A program made the translations under genes and the position numbers. Below, in pieces: positions 12,065-20,246 of a DNA stretch of 20,246 nt (the stretch's first letter is position 1; each line of letters starts with the position of its first letter). Below the pieces are notes generated by a model. The model worked only from the letters and a program-made list of their open reading frames with translations, was not told the DNA's origin and made no database searches. Origin of the DNA: a virus; the IMG/VR virus record IMGVR_UViG_3300017730_000138, positions 1 to 20,246 of that record, one strand, 5' to 3'.

Positions 12065-13672
12065 ATGATGTATTTAAAACCACAAGAAATTTTAAAAAGA
12101 CACAAGAAAGCATTTGGTGCAAAAGAAAATTGGAGAACAATTTATGAAGAGTGTTATCAATATGCTTTACCTCAAAGAAATTTATATGATGGTTATTATG
12201 AAGGTAACATTCCTGGACAGGGTAAAATGTCTAGAGTGTTTGATAGTACAGGAATACATTCTGTTCAAAGATTTGCTAACAGAATTCAATCTGGATTATT
12301 TCCTCCTTATAAAAAATGGTGCAGATTAGAACCTGGTAATGATATACCAAATGAAAGAAAAGGTGAAACGCAACAAGCTCTTGATTTATATTTAGATAAA
12401 TTATTTGCAGTATTAAGACAAAGTAATTTTGATTTAGCTATTGGTGAATTCTTATTAGATCTATCAGTTGGTACAGCTGCAATGTTAATTCAGCCTGGCG
12501 ATGATTTAAACCCTGTAACATTTACTCCTGTTCCTCAATATTTAATTGCATTAGAAGAAGGGCCTAATGGTACAGTTGATAATGTATATAGAAGATTAAG
12601 AGTTACCGGTGATGCTGTTGCTAGACAATTCCCTGGTGCAAATATTTCACCAGAGTTACAAAGAATGATAGATGATAAGCCACAGGAAAAAATAGAGTTC
12701 TGTGAGGCAGTAGTAGTAGATCCAGAAAGAAAAGATTACTGCTATCATGTCATCCATGAAAAAACTAATACAGAATTAGTTTATAAAAGAATGGATCAAT
12801 CACCTTGGATAGTAAGTAGATATATGAAAGTACCAGGTGAAGTTATGGGTAGAGGCCCATTAGTAACTGCTTTACCAGATATTAAAACATTAAATAAAAC
12901 TTTAGAATTATTATTAAAGAATGCATCATTAGCAATCTCTGGAATTTACACAGCAGCTGATGATGGTGTATTAAATCCAAACAACATTAGAATTACTCCA
13001 GGTGCAATTATTCCTGTAGCTAGAAATGGTGGGCCTCAAGGTGCATCATTGGCCCCTCTTCCAAGAGCTGGTGATTTTAATGTATCTCAAATTGTTATTA
13101 ATGATTTAAGAATGAATATTAAAAAAACATTATTAGATGATACTTTACCTCCAGATAATATGTCAGCTAGATCTGCAACTGAAATTGTAGAAAGAATGAA
13201 AGAGTTAGCTCAAAATATGGGAGCTGCATTTGGAAGATTAATTACAGAAACAATGGTTCCAATAATTCGTAGAACATTATTTATAATGGATGAAAAAGGA
13301 TTGATACAATTACCTCTAAAGATAGATGGATTAGAGGTTAAAGTAGTACCAATATCACCTCTTGCTAAAGCTCAAAATTTAGAAGAGGTAAATGAGGTCA
13401 TGCAGTTTTTCCAAATTGCTAACTCGTTAGGCCCTGGTGGGGTGGCTGAAATAAAACCGGATGCTATTGCTGCATTCGTTGGTGATAAACTTGGCATACC
13501 AGCTAGTTTAAGAAACAGCGAAGAAGAAAAGCAACAGATCCAACAACAAGCTATGGCTATGCAGCAACAGATGATGATGCAGCAGCAACCACCTGGGAAT
13601 GAGCAACCTCAAGATCAAGCTCCTCCTCAAGAAGAACCAGCTATGGCTTTAGAGGCAGAGGCTAGATCTTAA
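12065..13672 (+). CDS. Portal (head-tail connector) protein, T7 gp8-like
   Basis: The 535-residue product has the T7-type connector pattern: EILKRHKKAFGAKENWRTIYEECYQYALP near the start (in substance residues 7-36), STGIHSVQRFANRIQSGLFPP, and later GRGPLVTALPDIKTLNKTLE and MSARSATEIVERMKELAQNMG. Twelve copies form the DNA channel at one capsid vertex, docking the terminase and then the tail. The last 50 residues are extremely Gln- and Met-rich (QQQAMAMQQQMMMQQQ) and probably disordered. The stop overlaps the next start (TAATG). Confidence 0.92.
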   Translation: MMYLKPQEILKRHKKAFGAKENWRTIYEECYQYALPQRNLYDGYYEGNIPGQGKMSRVFDSTGIHSVQRFANRIQSGLFPPYKKWCRLEPGNDIPNERKGETQQALDLYLDKLFAVLRQSNFDLAIGEFLLDLSVGTAAMLIQPGDDLNPVTFTPVPQYLIALEEGPNGTVDNVYRRLRVTGDAVARQFPGANISPELQRMIDDKPQEKIEFCEAVVVDPERKDYCYHVIHEKTNTELVYKRMDQSPWIVSRYMKVPGEVMGRGPLVTALPDIKTLNKTLELLLKNASLAISGIYTAADDGVLNPNNIRITPGAIIPVARNGGPQGASLAPLPRAGDFNVSQIVINDLRMNIKKTLLDDTLPPDNMSARSATEIVERMKELAQNMGAAFGRLITETMVPIIRRTLFIMDEKGLIQLPLKIDGLEVKVVPISPLAKAQNLEEVNEVMQFFQIANSLGPGGVAEIKPDAIAAFVGDKLGIPASLRNSEEEKQQIQQQAMAMQQQMMMQQQPPGNEQPQDQAPPQEEPAMALEAEARS

Positions 13673-13941
13673 TGGCAGATATTAATACTCCAGGATGGGA
13701 AGGATTAAATACTCTTGATGTTGTTCATCGTAAAGATGATCAGTTAGAATTAGATAAGGCTTATGCTAGAACATTTGAAACAGAAGAAGGAAAAAAAGTT
13801 TTAGAACATTTAAAATCTAAAACACTTGATCAACCAACTTGGATACCAGGATCTGAAACATCTTTTGGCTTTGCTAGAGAAGGACAAAATTCTGTTATGC
13901 GAGATATATTAATGAGAATAGAAAGGGCAAAAAATGAGTAG
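13672..13941 (+). CDS. Bbp19-like small phage protein, 89 aa
   Basis: The pattern LDKAYARTFETEEGKKVLEHLKS, a short insertion, then FAREGQNSVMRDILMRIERA fits the Bbp19-like phage domain, a small helical protein often encoded between portal and scaffold genes. Its function is not established; the location suggests head assembly. It overlaps the portal stop and the scaffold start. Confidence 0.7.
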   Translation: MADINTPGWEGLNTLDVVHRKDDQLELDKAYARTFETEEGKKVLEHLKSKTLDQPTWIPGSETSFGFAREGQNSVMRDILMRIERAKNE

Positions 13942-14737
13942 TGAAGAAATAAAAAATGAAGAAAGTTTAATTGGTGATGCTCCAGCTACAGAACCGGTAG
14001 AACCTAATGCAGAGGAAACAACTATTCCTCATAAAGAAGAAGAGCAAACTAATACAACTCCTCAACAAGAAACAGATGGAGCTAAATTAGAAAAACCAGA
14101 TTACATTGAAGATAAATTCTGGGATGAAAAAGAAGGAGTTAAAACAGAAGATTTAAGTAAGTCATATACTGAATTACAAAAACAATTTTCTATGGGAAAA
14201 CATAAAGCTCCTAAAGAATATGATATGGCAGCATTAGAAGATATAGATGAGGATGATGAATTAGCATCTTATTTTAAAGATTGGGCAAAAGAAAATAAAC
14301 CAACTCAAGCTGCATTTGATAATCTTGTAAATAAATTTAAAGAATTATCTGTAGCTCAAGCAGAAGAAGATAGTATTAATATTGACGAAGAAAAAAAAAT
14401 ACTAGGGCCTAATGCTGATCAGATTATAAAAGGTATTACTACTTGGGGCCAAGGATTAGTATCTAAAGGTATATGGTCAGATGCTGACTTTGATGAGTTT
14501 AAAATTTTTGCAGCTACAGGCAATGGTATTAATGCTTTAAATAAAGTTCGTAAGTATTATGGTGAACAAACTATACCTACAGCTCCTATAGATGTTGAAG
14601 GGCAACCATCTAAAGAAGAGTTGTATAGTTTAGTAAATGATCCTAAATACAAATCAGATCCAGTATTTAGAAGAAAAGTTGAAGAACAGTTTGCTAGAGC
14701 ATTCCCTGGTACTGCAACATCAACAGGCGAAATCTAA
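13934..14737 (+). CDS. Capsid assembly scaffolding protein, T7 gp9-like
   Basis: The 267-residue product is acidic and helical, with a disordered Glu/Thr-rich N-terminus, the motif IEDKFWDEKEGVKTEDLSKSYTELQK (about residues 55-80) common to podovirus scaffolds, and a C-terminal part rich in helices. Scaffold proteins direct procapsid assembly and are then lost. Location between the portal and capsid genes supports the call. After its stop comes the only sizeable gap in the structural operon. Confidence 0.82.
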   Translation: MSSEEIKNEESLIGDAPATEPVEPNAEETTIPHKEEEQTNTTPQQETDGAKLEKPDYIEDKFWDEKEGVKTEDLSKSYTELQKQFSMGKHKAPKEYDMAALEDIDEDDELASYFKDWAKENKPTQAAFDNLVNKFKELSVAQAEEDSINIDEEKKILGPNADQIIKGITTWGQGLVSKGIWSDADFDEFKIFAATGNGINALNKVRKYYGEQTIPTAPIDVEGQPSKEELYSLVNDPKYKSDPVFRRKVEEQFARAFPGTATSTGEI

Positions 14738-14921
14738 TGAATAAATAATTTTTTTTAAACTATTTACATTTGATATAAAATCGCTTATCTTTGTAAGTGA
14801 AGATAACTAAATATTCATTTAGCCTTCTGGCTGGTGGGCAACTACACCATACGATCAGCCGGATATGTATTCCGACAACTGAAAATAATAGTAACAATGT
14901 GTAATATATGAAAGGATAAAT
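14738..14921 (+). promoter_or_regulatory. Capsid gene leader: extended -10 promoter and structured 5' region
   Basis: The 184-base gap contains TGaTATAAA (14771-14779), an extended -10 promoter with a weak -35 (TTTTTT). Downstream are several inverted repeats: TTATCTT/AAGATAA (14785-14791 and 14800-14806), AGCC/GGCT (14821-14832), TGGTG/CACCA (14832-14836 and 14845-14849), GGCTG/CAGCC (14829 and 14856, mutually exclusive in part), and CGGA/TCCG (14860-14874). The GC-rich block in AT-rich DNA suggests a folded leader RNA stabilising or regulating capsid mRNA. AAAGGA precedes the capsid start. Confidence 0.55.
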
Positions 14922-15773
14922 ATGGCACAATCAATAACAAATGCTTTTGTTACTCTATTTGATGCAGAGGTCAAACAGGCTTACCAATCAGAAAGTGTAT
15001 TGCGACAGGCTGTTAGATTAAGATCTGGAGTACAAGGGCAAACTTACAAGTTTAATAAACTTGGTAAGGGATCTGCAACTGCAAGGATACCTCAAACTGA
15101 TGTTACACCTTTAAATGTAACTTACAGCCAGGTAACTGCAACTATGTCAGATTACAATGCTGCTGAATACAGCGATATTTTTCATCAAGCAAAAGTTAAT
15201 TTTGATGAAAGATCAGAGCTTGTTCAAGTAGTATCAAAAGCAATCGGTAGAAGAATAGACCAATTAGTCATAGATGCTCTTAATGGTGCATCTGGTGCAT
15301 CAACAGTAGCGAAAAATGTTGTTACATCTGGTTCTGCTGCAAACTCAAACTTGAATGTTGGAAAGTTAATAGCTGCTAAAAAAGCTCTTGACACAAAAAA
15401 TGTTCCCTTTGATGATCGTTGCATAGCTGTTCATGCTAACAATTTAGCTGGACTACTAGGTGATGAGAGAGCAGTAAGTGGCGACTTTGCGTCTATCAAA
15501 GCTCTTGTTTCTGGCGAAATTAACACATTTATGGGTATGAAATTTATTGTGTTAGGCGACAGAGATGAAGGTGGACTACCATTAACATCAAACGACAGAA
15601 GTATTTTTGCTTTCCATCGTTCAGCAATAGGTATGGCTGAAAACATGGCACAAAAAACAGAGATCAACTATGTTCCGGAGAAAACTTCGTTCCTAGTTAA
15701 TTCTATGTTTAGTGCTGGTGCAGTATCTATAGATGACGAAGGTGTTGTAAAAATAACTTGTGACGAAAGCTAA
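14922..15773 (+). CDS. Major capsid protein
   Basis: The 283-residue product begins MAQSITNAFVTLFDAEVKQA and carries the pattern LRQAVRLRSGVQGQTYKFNKLG, ATARIPQTDVTP, then VSKAIGRRIDQLVIDAL, HANNLAGLLGDERAVSGDF and a C-terminal VNSMFSAGAVSIDDEGVV. This is the layout of podovirus capsid proteins with an HK97-like fold (phage capsid 2 family). It follows the scaffold and is preceded by its own candidate promoter, as expected for the most abundant virion protein. Confidence 0.9.
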   Translation: MAQSITNAFVTLFDAEVKQAYQSESVLRQAVRLRSGVQGQTYKFNKLGKGSATARIPQTDVTPLNVTYSQVTATMSDYNAAEYSDIFHQAKVNFDERSELVQVVSKAIGRRIDQLVIDALNGASGASTVAKNVVTSGSAANSNLNVGKLIAAKKALDTKNVPFDDRCIAVHANNLAGLLGDERAVSGDFASIKALVSGEINTFMGMKFIVLGDRDEGGLPLTSNDRSIFAFHRSAIGMAENMAQKTEINYVPEKTSFLVNSMFSAGAVSIDDEGVVKITCDES

Positions 15774-15792
15774 TAGAGGAAGGATATAAATT

Positions 15793-16068
15793 ATGGCTTA
15801 TGCAGAAATAGGACTACAACCAATAGGTGGTCAATCAAAAGCTGGTAATGCTCCTCAAATGTGGAGTTACAAATCAGCTGACGCAATCGCAACTGTTAAT
15901 ACTTCTGGATACTTTAATACAGCATCCGATAGTTTAAAAGTTGGTGATTTAATTTATGTGTACGATAGTAATACACCTACTGCTAGTTTAGTAGTAGTGC
16001 TATCAAATGCATCTGGAGTAGTGGATGTATCTGATGGAACAGCTATTACTGTTGCTGACGCAGATTAA
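15793..16068 (+). CDS. Putative head decoration or fibre-like protein, 91 aa
   Basis: GAGGAAGG gives a strong ribosome-binding site. The sequence is beta-rich and Ser/Ala/Val-rich: MWSYKSADAIATVNTSGYFNTASDSLKVGDLIYVYDS. I know similar WSYxSxDAIATVNxxGYF proteins next to capsid genes in marine podoviruses. A virion surface role (decoration) is inferred from its location directly after the capsid gene and before a terminator. No enzymatic motif is present. Confidence 0.6.
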   Translation: MAYAEIGLQPIGGQSKAGNAPQMWSYKSADAIATVNTSGYFNTASDSLKVGDLIYVYDSNTPTASLVVVLSNASGVVDVSDGTAITVADAD

Positions 16069-16079
16069 TAAATAAATAT

Positions 16080-16104
16080 GAGGAGGCCCTTAATGGGCCT
16101 TCTC
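16080..16104 (+). terminator. Hairpin terminator after capsid genes
   Basis: GAGGAGGCCC and GGGCCTTCTC form a ten-base-pair stem (one G-U pair) around the loop TTAAT. The following TGTATT is a weak uridine tract, so partial read-through is likely. It occupies the place of the T7 T-phi terminator, between capsid and tail genes, and would boost capsid over tail expression. Confidence 0.72.
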
Positions 16105-16122
16105 TGTATTAAAAGGAATTAA

Positions 16123-16755
16123 ATGGCAAGTGGCGATACAAATATAACTATATGCAACCAAGCTCTAAATTTATTAGGAGCTGATACTATAAGTTCATTT
16201 AGCGATACATCAAATGATGCTGCTGCTGTATGTAATAACATTTACGAAACTATTAAAAGACAAACTCTATCTATGTACCAATGGAGTTTTGCATTTACAA
16301 AATTACAATTATCTCAATCTTCTACATCACCAATAGGTGAATGGGATTATAGATATGATTTACCTTCAACAGCTGTAGCTGGTCAAGCATTTCAAGTTTA
16401 TAATACTAAAGCATCTTTAGCTCAACCAATTACAAATTTTGAAATGTTTTATACAACATCTGGCCCAGCAATATTTACAAATGAAAAAACAATTTTTATT
16501 GATTATATTACAAGTGAAATAACAGAAGGATTAATGCCTTCATATTTTGTACAATTACTTGTTTATATGATGGCTTGGCATTTAGCTGAACCGGTAACAG
16601 ATCAAATAACAAAGGCAGATTATTGGAAAGTCACAGCATTAGGTACTCCATCTGAAAATGGTAGAGGGGGTTATTTTAGACAAGCTGCTAATGCAGATGC
16701 TAGAGGTAAACCTTCTTATGCAATTCACGAGTTTCCATTAACAGATGTTAGATAA
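16123..16755 (+). CDS. Tail tubular protein A (T7 gp11-like)
   Basis: The 210-residue protein starts with the typical pattern ITICNQALNLLGADTISSF and continues with CNNIYETIKRQTLSMYQWSFA and, near the end, YFVQLLVYMMAWHLAEPVT. Gp11-like proteins form a ring (adaptor) between the portal and the tail nozzle. A good ribosome-binding site (AAAGGA) precedes the start. It overlaps the nozzle gene (TAATG). Confidence 0.9.
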   Translation: MASGDTNITICNQALNLLGADTISSFSDTSNDAAAVCNNIYETIKRQTLSMYQWSFAFTKLQLSQSSTSPIGEWDYRYDLPSTAVAGQAFQVYNTKASLAQPITNFEMFYTTSGPAIFTNEKTIFIDYITSEITEGLMPSYFVQLLVYMMAWHLAEPVTDQITKADYWKVTALGTPSENGRGGYFRQAANADARGKPSYAIHEFPLTDVR

Positions 16756-18719
16756 TGAGCAGAGCTGCAACTTTACAAACAAATTTTACCACAGGGGAAA
16801 TAGATCCTTTATTAAAATCTAGAATAGATATTGATCAATATTATAATTCATTAGAACAAGCTCGTAATGTAGTTATTCAGCCTCAAGGTGGAATTACTCG
16901 TAGGCCAGGACTACAATATGTTTCAACTATACCTTCTGCTGCTGCTCCTCAAAGTGGATGTAGATTAGTACCTTTTGAATTTTCAACTACACAAAGTTAC
17001 ATGTTATTATTTGTACATAATAGAATGTACATTTATAAAGATAAAGTTTTACAAACAAATATTAATGCATCTGGTAACGATTATTTAACCACATCTATTA
17101 CATCAGCAATGATTGGTACAATAGATTATGCTCAATCAGCAGATACATTAATTGTTGTCCAGGAGGACATGGCCCCTAAACAAATTAAAAGAGGAGCTAG
17201 TCATACTGCCTGGACTATTACAGATATTACATTTGAGTATATTCCAAAGTTTGCATTTTCATTATCTACTTCTAATCCAGCTGGAACAATAACTCCTTCT
17301 GCTGTAGATGGTAATATTACAATAACAGCATCTTCATCAGTTTTTTCATCTGGTAATGTTAATGATTATGTTGAGGCAGTTGATGGAATTGGTAGAGCAA
17401 GAATAACTAGATTTGTATCTGGCACATCTGTTGAGGCTATTGTTGAAATACCATTCTTTAATACATCTGCTATAGCAAATGGATCTTGGTTATTAGAAGT
17501 TGATTATGTAGATGCCTGGAGTAATACTAATGGTTACCCTAGAACAGTAACTTTTCATGAAGGAAGATTATATTTTGGTGGATCTAAATCTAGACCAAAC
17601 ACAATCTTTGCATCTAGAGTAGCAAGATTTTTTGACTTTAATCCAGGTGAGGCATTGGATGATGATGCTATAGAAGTTACATTAAACACAGGCCAGGTTA
17701 ATGCTGTTACAGGATTATTCTCTGGTAGAGATTTACAAATATTTACTAAAGGTGGTGAATTCTTTTTACCACAATCAGATCTAGATCCAATCACACCAGG
17801 CAATGTTGTAATACAAGGTGCAACTAAACGAGGATCAAAAGAAGGTATCAAGCCTGTGGGAGCAGAAAGTGGTACAATGTTTATACAAAGATCTGGTAAG
17901 TCATTAAGAGAATTTTTATTTAGTGATGTAGAGTTATCTTACATATCAAATAATATTTCTTTATTATCTTCTCATTTACTTGTTTCCCCAACAGATCTAG
18001 CATTAAGAAAAGCAACATCTACTGATGATGGTGATTTATTATTAATTGTTAATACTGATGGATCTCTTGCAACTTACTCAATCTTGAGAGGCCAAAATGT
18101 TATAGCTCCATCTTTATCATCTACTGATGGTGAATTTATAAATGTAGCTGTAGATGTAGATACAATTTATTTTGTAATTAAAAGAACAGTAAATTCTAAT
18201 ACAGTTTATCATGTTGAAACTTTCAATGATGATAATACTACAGATGGTTCAATATTATTTATTGGTGGTACAAAACCATCATCTACAACATTGAGTGGCC
18301 TATCACATTTACAAGGTAAGACAGTTAAGGTAATTGCTGATGATGCAATGCAAACTGATAAAGTTGTTAATGGATCTGGTCAAATAACTTTAGATGCTAT
18401 TCCAACAACTTATGTTGAAGTAGGATTAAACTATACACCTACTATAAAAACAATGCCGGTAGAATTAAAATTACCAAGTGGTAATACAGTTGGACAAAAG
18501 AAAAGAATAGTAGAGGCAACAGCTTTATTATACCTTTCACAAAATTTAACTTTAGATGCTAAAGAATTTCCATTTACAGCAGCAAGTTTTTTTACAGGAA
18601 AGAAAAGAAGAAAACCAATGTTAGGTTATGATCGTGAAGGACAACTAACATTTAGTCAATCAGCTCCCCTCTTCTTCACATTACTTGGGGTGGAGTATAA
18701 AGTGAGTGTAGGACAATAA
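16755..18719 (+). CDS. Tail tubular protein B / tail nozzle (T7 gp12-like)
   Basis: The 654-residue product begins with the conserved start TNFTTGEIDPLLKSRIDIDQYY and NVVIQPQGGITRRPGLQYV, and continues with beta-propeller-like segments (RTVTFHEGRLYFGGSKSRPNTIFAS). In T7 the hexameric nozzle closes the tail tube and holds the fibres. The length is less than T7 gp12 (794 residues) but typical of marine podoviruses. It overlaps neighbours on both sides. Confidence 0.9.
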   Translation: MSRAATLQTNFTTGEIDPLLKSRIDIDQYYNSLEQARNVVIQPQGGITRRPGLQYVSTIPSAAAPQSGCRLVPFEFSTTQSYMLLFVHNRMYIYKDKVLQTNINASGNDYLTTSITSAMIGTIDYAQSADTLIVVQEDMAPKQIKRGASHTAWTITDITFEYIPKFAFSLSTSNPAGTITPSAVDGNITITASSSVFSSGNVNDYVEAVDGIGRARITRFVSGTSVEAIVEIPFFNTSAIANGSWLLEVDYVDAWSNTNGYPRTVTFHEGRLYFGGSKSRPNTIFASRVARFFDFNPGEALDDDAIEVTLNTGQVNAVTGLFSGRDLQIFTKGGEFFLPQSDLDPITPGNVVIQGATKRGSKEGIKPVGAESGTMFIQRSGKSLREFLFSDVELSYISNNISLLSSHLLVSPTDLALRKATSTDDGDLLLIVNTDGSLATYSILRGQNVIAPSLSSTDGEFINVAVDVDTIYFVIKRTVNSNTVYHVETFNDDNTTDGSILFIGGTKPSSTTLSGLSHLQGKTVKVIADDAMQTDKVVNGSGQITLDAIPTTYVEVGLNYTPTIKTMPVELKLPSGNTVGQKKRIVEATALLYLSQNLTLDAKEFPFTAASFFTGKKRRKPMLGYDREGQLTFSQSAPLFFTLLGVEYKVSVGQ

Positions 18720-19207
18720 TGAGTATTTGGACAGTAATAGCAGTAGCATCTAGTGTAGGTAAAGCCTATGCTACTTTATATTCAGCAGCTGCTACTAAAG
18801 CTAGTATGGATGCCCAGGCAGATATATCAGCATTACAATTTAAAGAAAAAAGAATTGAATACAAAGAGCAAGGTGTTGAGGCATTAAAAGAAACTAATAA
18901 AGCATTAGGTACTATTGTTGCAAGAGGTGCAGCTGGTGGGGCCTTAACTAATGAAGGATCTATTTTAACATCACAAATTATTTCATTAAGAGAAGGTGCA
19001 GAGGACTTTTCACTTGCAGCTCTTAACCAGGAGCTAACACAAAATTTAGGTATTATACAATTTAATAATTATAAGATAGCTGGGAAACAAGCAAAAAAAA
19101 TGGGTTATCTAAATGCTATATTTGGATTAGGTACTGATATGGGGCAGCTAGGTACTACCGGTGCATTTGATAAAAAACCACCAACTGATAAAAAGAAAGT
19201 AGTATAA
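18719..19207 (+). CDS. Internal virion protein B-like (T7 gp14-like)
   Basis: The 162-residue protein has a hydrophobic, Ala/Ser-rich N-terminus (WTVIAVASSVGKAYATLYSAAA), a coiled central part (LQFKEKRIEYKEQGVEALKE), a Gly-rich turn (GAAGGALTNEGS) and a Lys-rich tail. This is the organisation of gp14-type ejection proteins, which insert in the outer membrane during DNA entry. Position directly after the nozzle gene agrees with T7 order once the gp13-like gene is set aside. Confidence 0.72.
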   Translation: MSIWTVIAVASSVGKAYATLYSAAATKASMDAQADISALQFKEKRIEYKEQGVEALKETNKALGTIVARGAAGGALTNEGSILTSQIISLREGAEDFSLAALNQELTQNLGIIQFNNYKIAGKQAKKMGYLNAIFGLGTDMGQLGTTGAFDKKPPTDKKKVV

Positions 19208-20246
19208 TGGCAAGAGAAAGAAAAACATATCCAGGTGGTTTAGTTAGAGGAGCAGCAATTCCTTCTATATCATTTCCTCAATTCCAAGTAGCTCAAGCTG
19301 GTATGGATAGTTTAAATAATAAACTTAATCAATTAAATAACTTTGCTTTAAAAAAAGTTGATAAAGAAATGGAAGATGCTGGTATTAAATATGCAGCTGA
19401 AAATCCTGTATCAACTGATCAATTTCTAGATGCTAATCCAGATGAAAAAAATAAACTGATAGAAGGTAAAAAAGGTACAACTTATGGCAATGCTATAAGA
19501 GCTACTCAATTAAGTTTACTTACATCACAGATTACAATGAGAGCATCTAATGATTTTGCTAATCTTAAAACAAAAGCCTATGCAAGAGATATGGATCTTG
19601 AAACATTTACAACAGAATTAAATGCTATTGTTAATGGATACTCTGATAGTTTATTAGAAGTAGATGGTGAGGCAAGTATTGTAGCTAATGCTAAACTAGC
19701 AACAACAGCAAATACTTATCTTAATTCTTATTCAGATAAATTATTAAAAGATTATAAAAATATGAAAGATGCTACTGTATTAATTTACAGTAATGAAACA
19801 CTAGAATTAATACCGGATATTATTAAAGGTGGAGCTGAACAAAGTATTAATGGCCCAGATAATACACCATTAATGGGTGAAGATGGTAACCCAATAAAAT
19901 TATCTTTAGATGATATTTTAAAATTGCGTAAAGAAGAAAAACAACAAGAGCTTATTGTTAATGGTATTAGTAAAGCTGATCTTCTTGCTTGGTCTAAAAA
20001 TTGGGATGCAAGAGTAATTAGAGAAAAAGCAAACTTTTTATTTAGTGAGTATGTTGATACTCCATTCAATTATAAGAATGGTACAAAACATGCAAACAAT
20101 ATTTATAAACAAGTTCAAAATGGAAACTTTGGTGGATATGAAAATCTTAAAAAAATATATGAAAGTTTACCAGAAGATAAACAAAAAGAATTTAGATCTA
20201 AAGTTTCAGAGTGGAAACAAAGTATTATTAAAGCTAAAGAAGATGA
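19207..20246 (+). CDS. Internal virion (ejection) protein, T7 gp15/16-like, 3' end missing
   Basis: The frame starts in a TAATG overlap with the gp14-like gene and stays open to the edge of the window (346 complete codons). It begins MARERKTYPGGLVRGAAIPS and is mainly helical and polar, with coiled-coil-like stretches (NNKLNQLNNFALKKVDKEME, KIYESLPEDKQKEF). In T7-like phages, large helical proteins at this place form the inner core and the ejection channel. Identity with gp15 or gp16 cannot be decided from the visible part. Confidence 0.75.
   Translation, partial: MARERKTYPGGLVRGAAIPSISFPQFQVAQAGMDSLNNKLNQLNNFALKKVDKEMEDAGIKYAAENPVSTDQFLDANPDEKNKLIEGKKGTTYGNAIRATQLSLLTSQITMRASNDFANLKTKAYARDMDLETFTTELNAIVNGYSDSLLEVDGEASIVANAKLATTANTYLNSYSDKLLKDYKNMKDATVLIYSNETLELIPDIIKGGAEQSINGPDNTPLMGEDGNPIKLSLDDILKLRKEEKQQELIVNGISKADLLAWSKNWDARVIREKANFLFSEYVDTPFNYKNGTKHANNIYKQVQNGNFGGYENLKKIYESLPEDKQKEFRSKVSEWKQSIIKAKED

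Noticed and set aside
1-20246. CRISPR array, tRNA or insertion sequence
   Set aside because: No regularly spaced repeats, cloverleaf-like sequence or transposase gene was seen; the serine recombinase has no flanking terminal repeats typical of a transposon.

Overview
The window is a stretch of a double-stranded DNA podovirus (short-tailed phage) genome. The structural genes run in T7-like order: portal, scaffold, capsid, tail tube A, tail nozzle B, internal virion proteins. The DNA is AT-rich, and genes are packed with TAATG or ATGA overlaps. Several small proteins resemble families I know from marine podoviruses (pelagiphages, roseophages, cyanophages). Two perfect GTTC-N7-GTTC motifs, the operator type bound by alphaproteobacterial LexA, suggest an alphaproteobacterial host. 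Host and phage group are inference; nothing in the window names them. I recognise no RNA polymerase, endolysin, tRNA or tyrosine integrase here.

Layout. (1) 1-1220, rightward: the 3' part of a metallophosphoesterase and three small genes, the end of an early or replication module that begins outside the window. (2) 1271-5359, leftward: an unidentified 70-aa protein, a small serine recombinase, a 52-aa membrane microprotein, a YqaJ/lambda-type exonuclease, an 89-aa protein, an ERF single-strand annealing protein, a 70-aa stand-alone LexA-like DNA-binding domain, and three small unknown proteins. (3) 5400-5466: a divergent promoter region. (4) 5467-7894, rightward: a ribbon-helix-helix regulator, a DUF3310 protein, a DnaA domain-IV-only protein, a winged-helix replication initiator with an internal repeat cluster (candidate origin), a small ORF, and a protein with an SSB-like acidic tail. 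(5) 7875-10639: small and large terminase, small ORFs, and a GNAT/T7 gp13-like protein. (6) 10644-12062: a chain of eight tiny, tightly coupled genes, including a 45-aa EF-hand protein and a 41-aa Cys-x-Cys protein. (7) 12065-20246: portal, Bbp19-like protein, scaffold, a structured leader with a promoter, capsid, decoration-like protein, a hairpin terminator at the T7 T-phi position, tail tubes A and B, a gp14-like protein, and a large internal virion protein that runs off the right edge.

The most notable signal is a possible SOS-type circuit. Exactly two GTTC-N7-GTTC boxes were found when scanning the window by eye. Both sit at promoters of the leftward recombination operon: one just downstream of the first promoter, one beside a perfect TATAAT upstream of the membrane protein/exonuclease/ERF genes. 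The same operon encodes a LexA DNA-binding domain with no self-cleaving peptidase. The operon therefore looks controlled by host LexA, by its own non-cleavable LexA mimic, or by both in competition. A 38-bp palindrome next to the serine recombinase gene could be its recombination site or a further operator.
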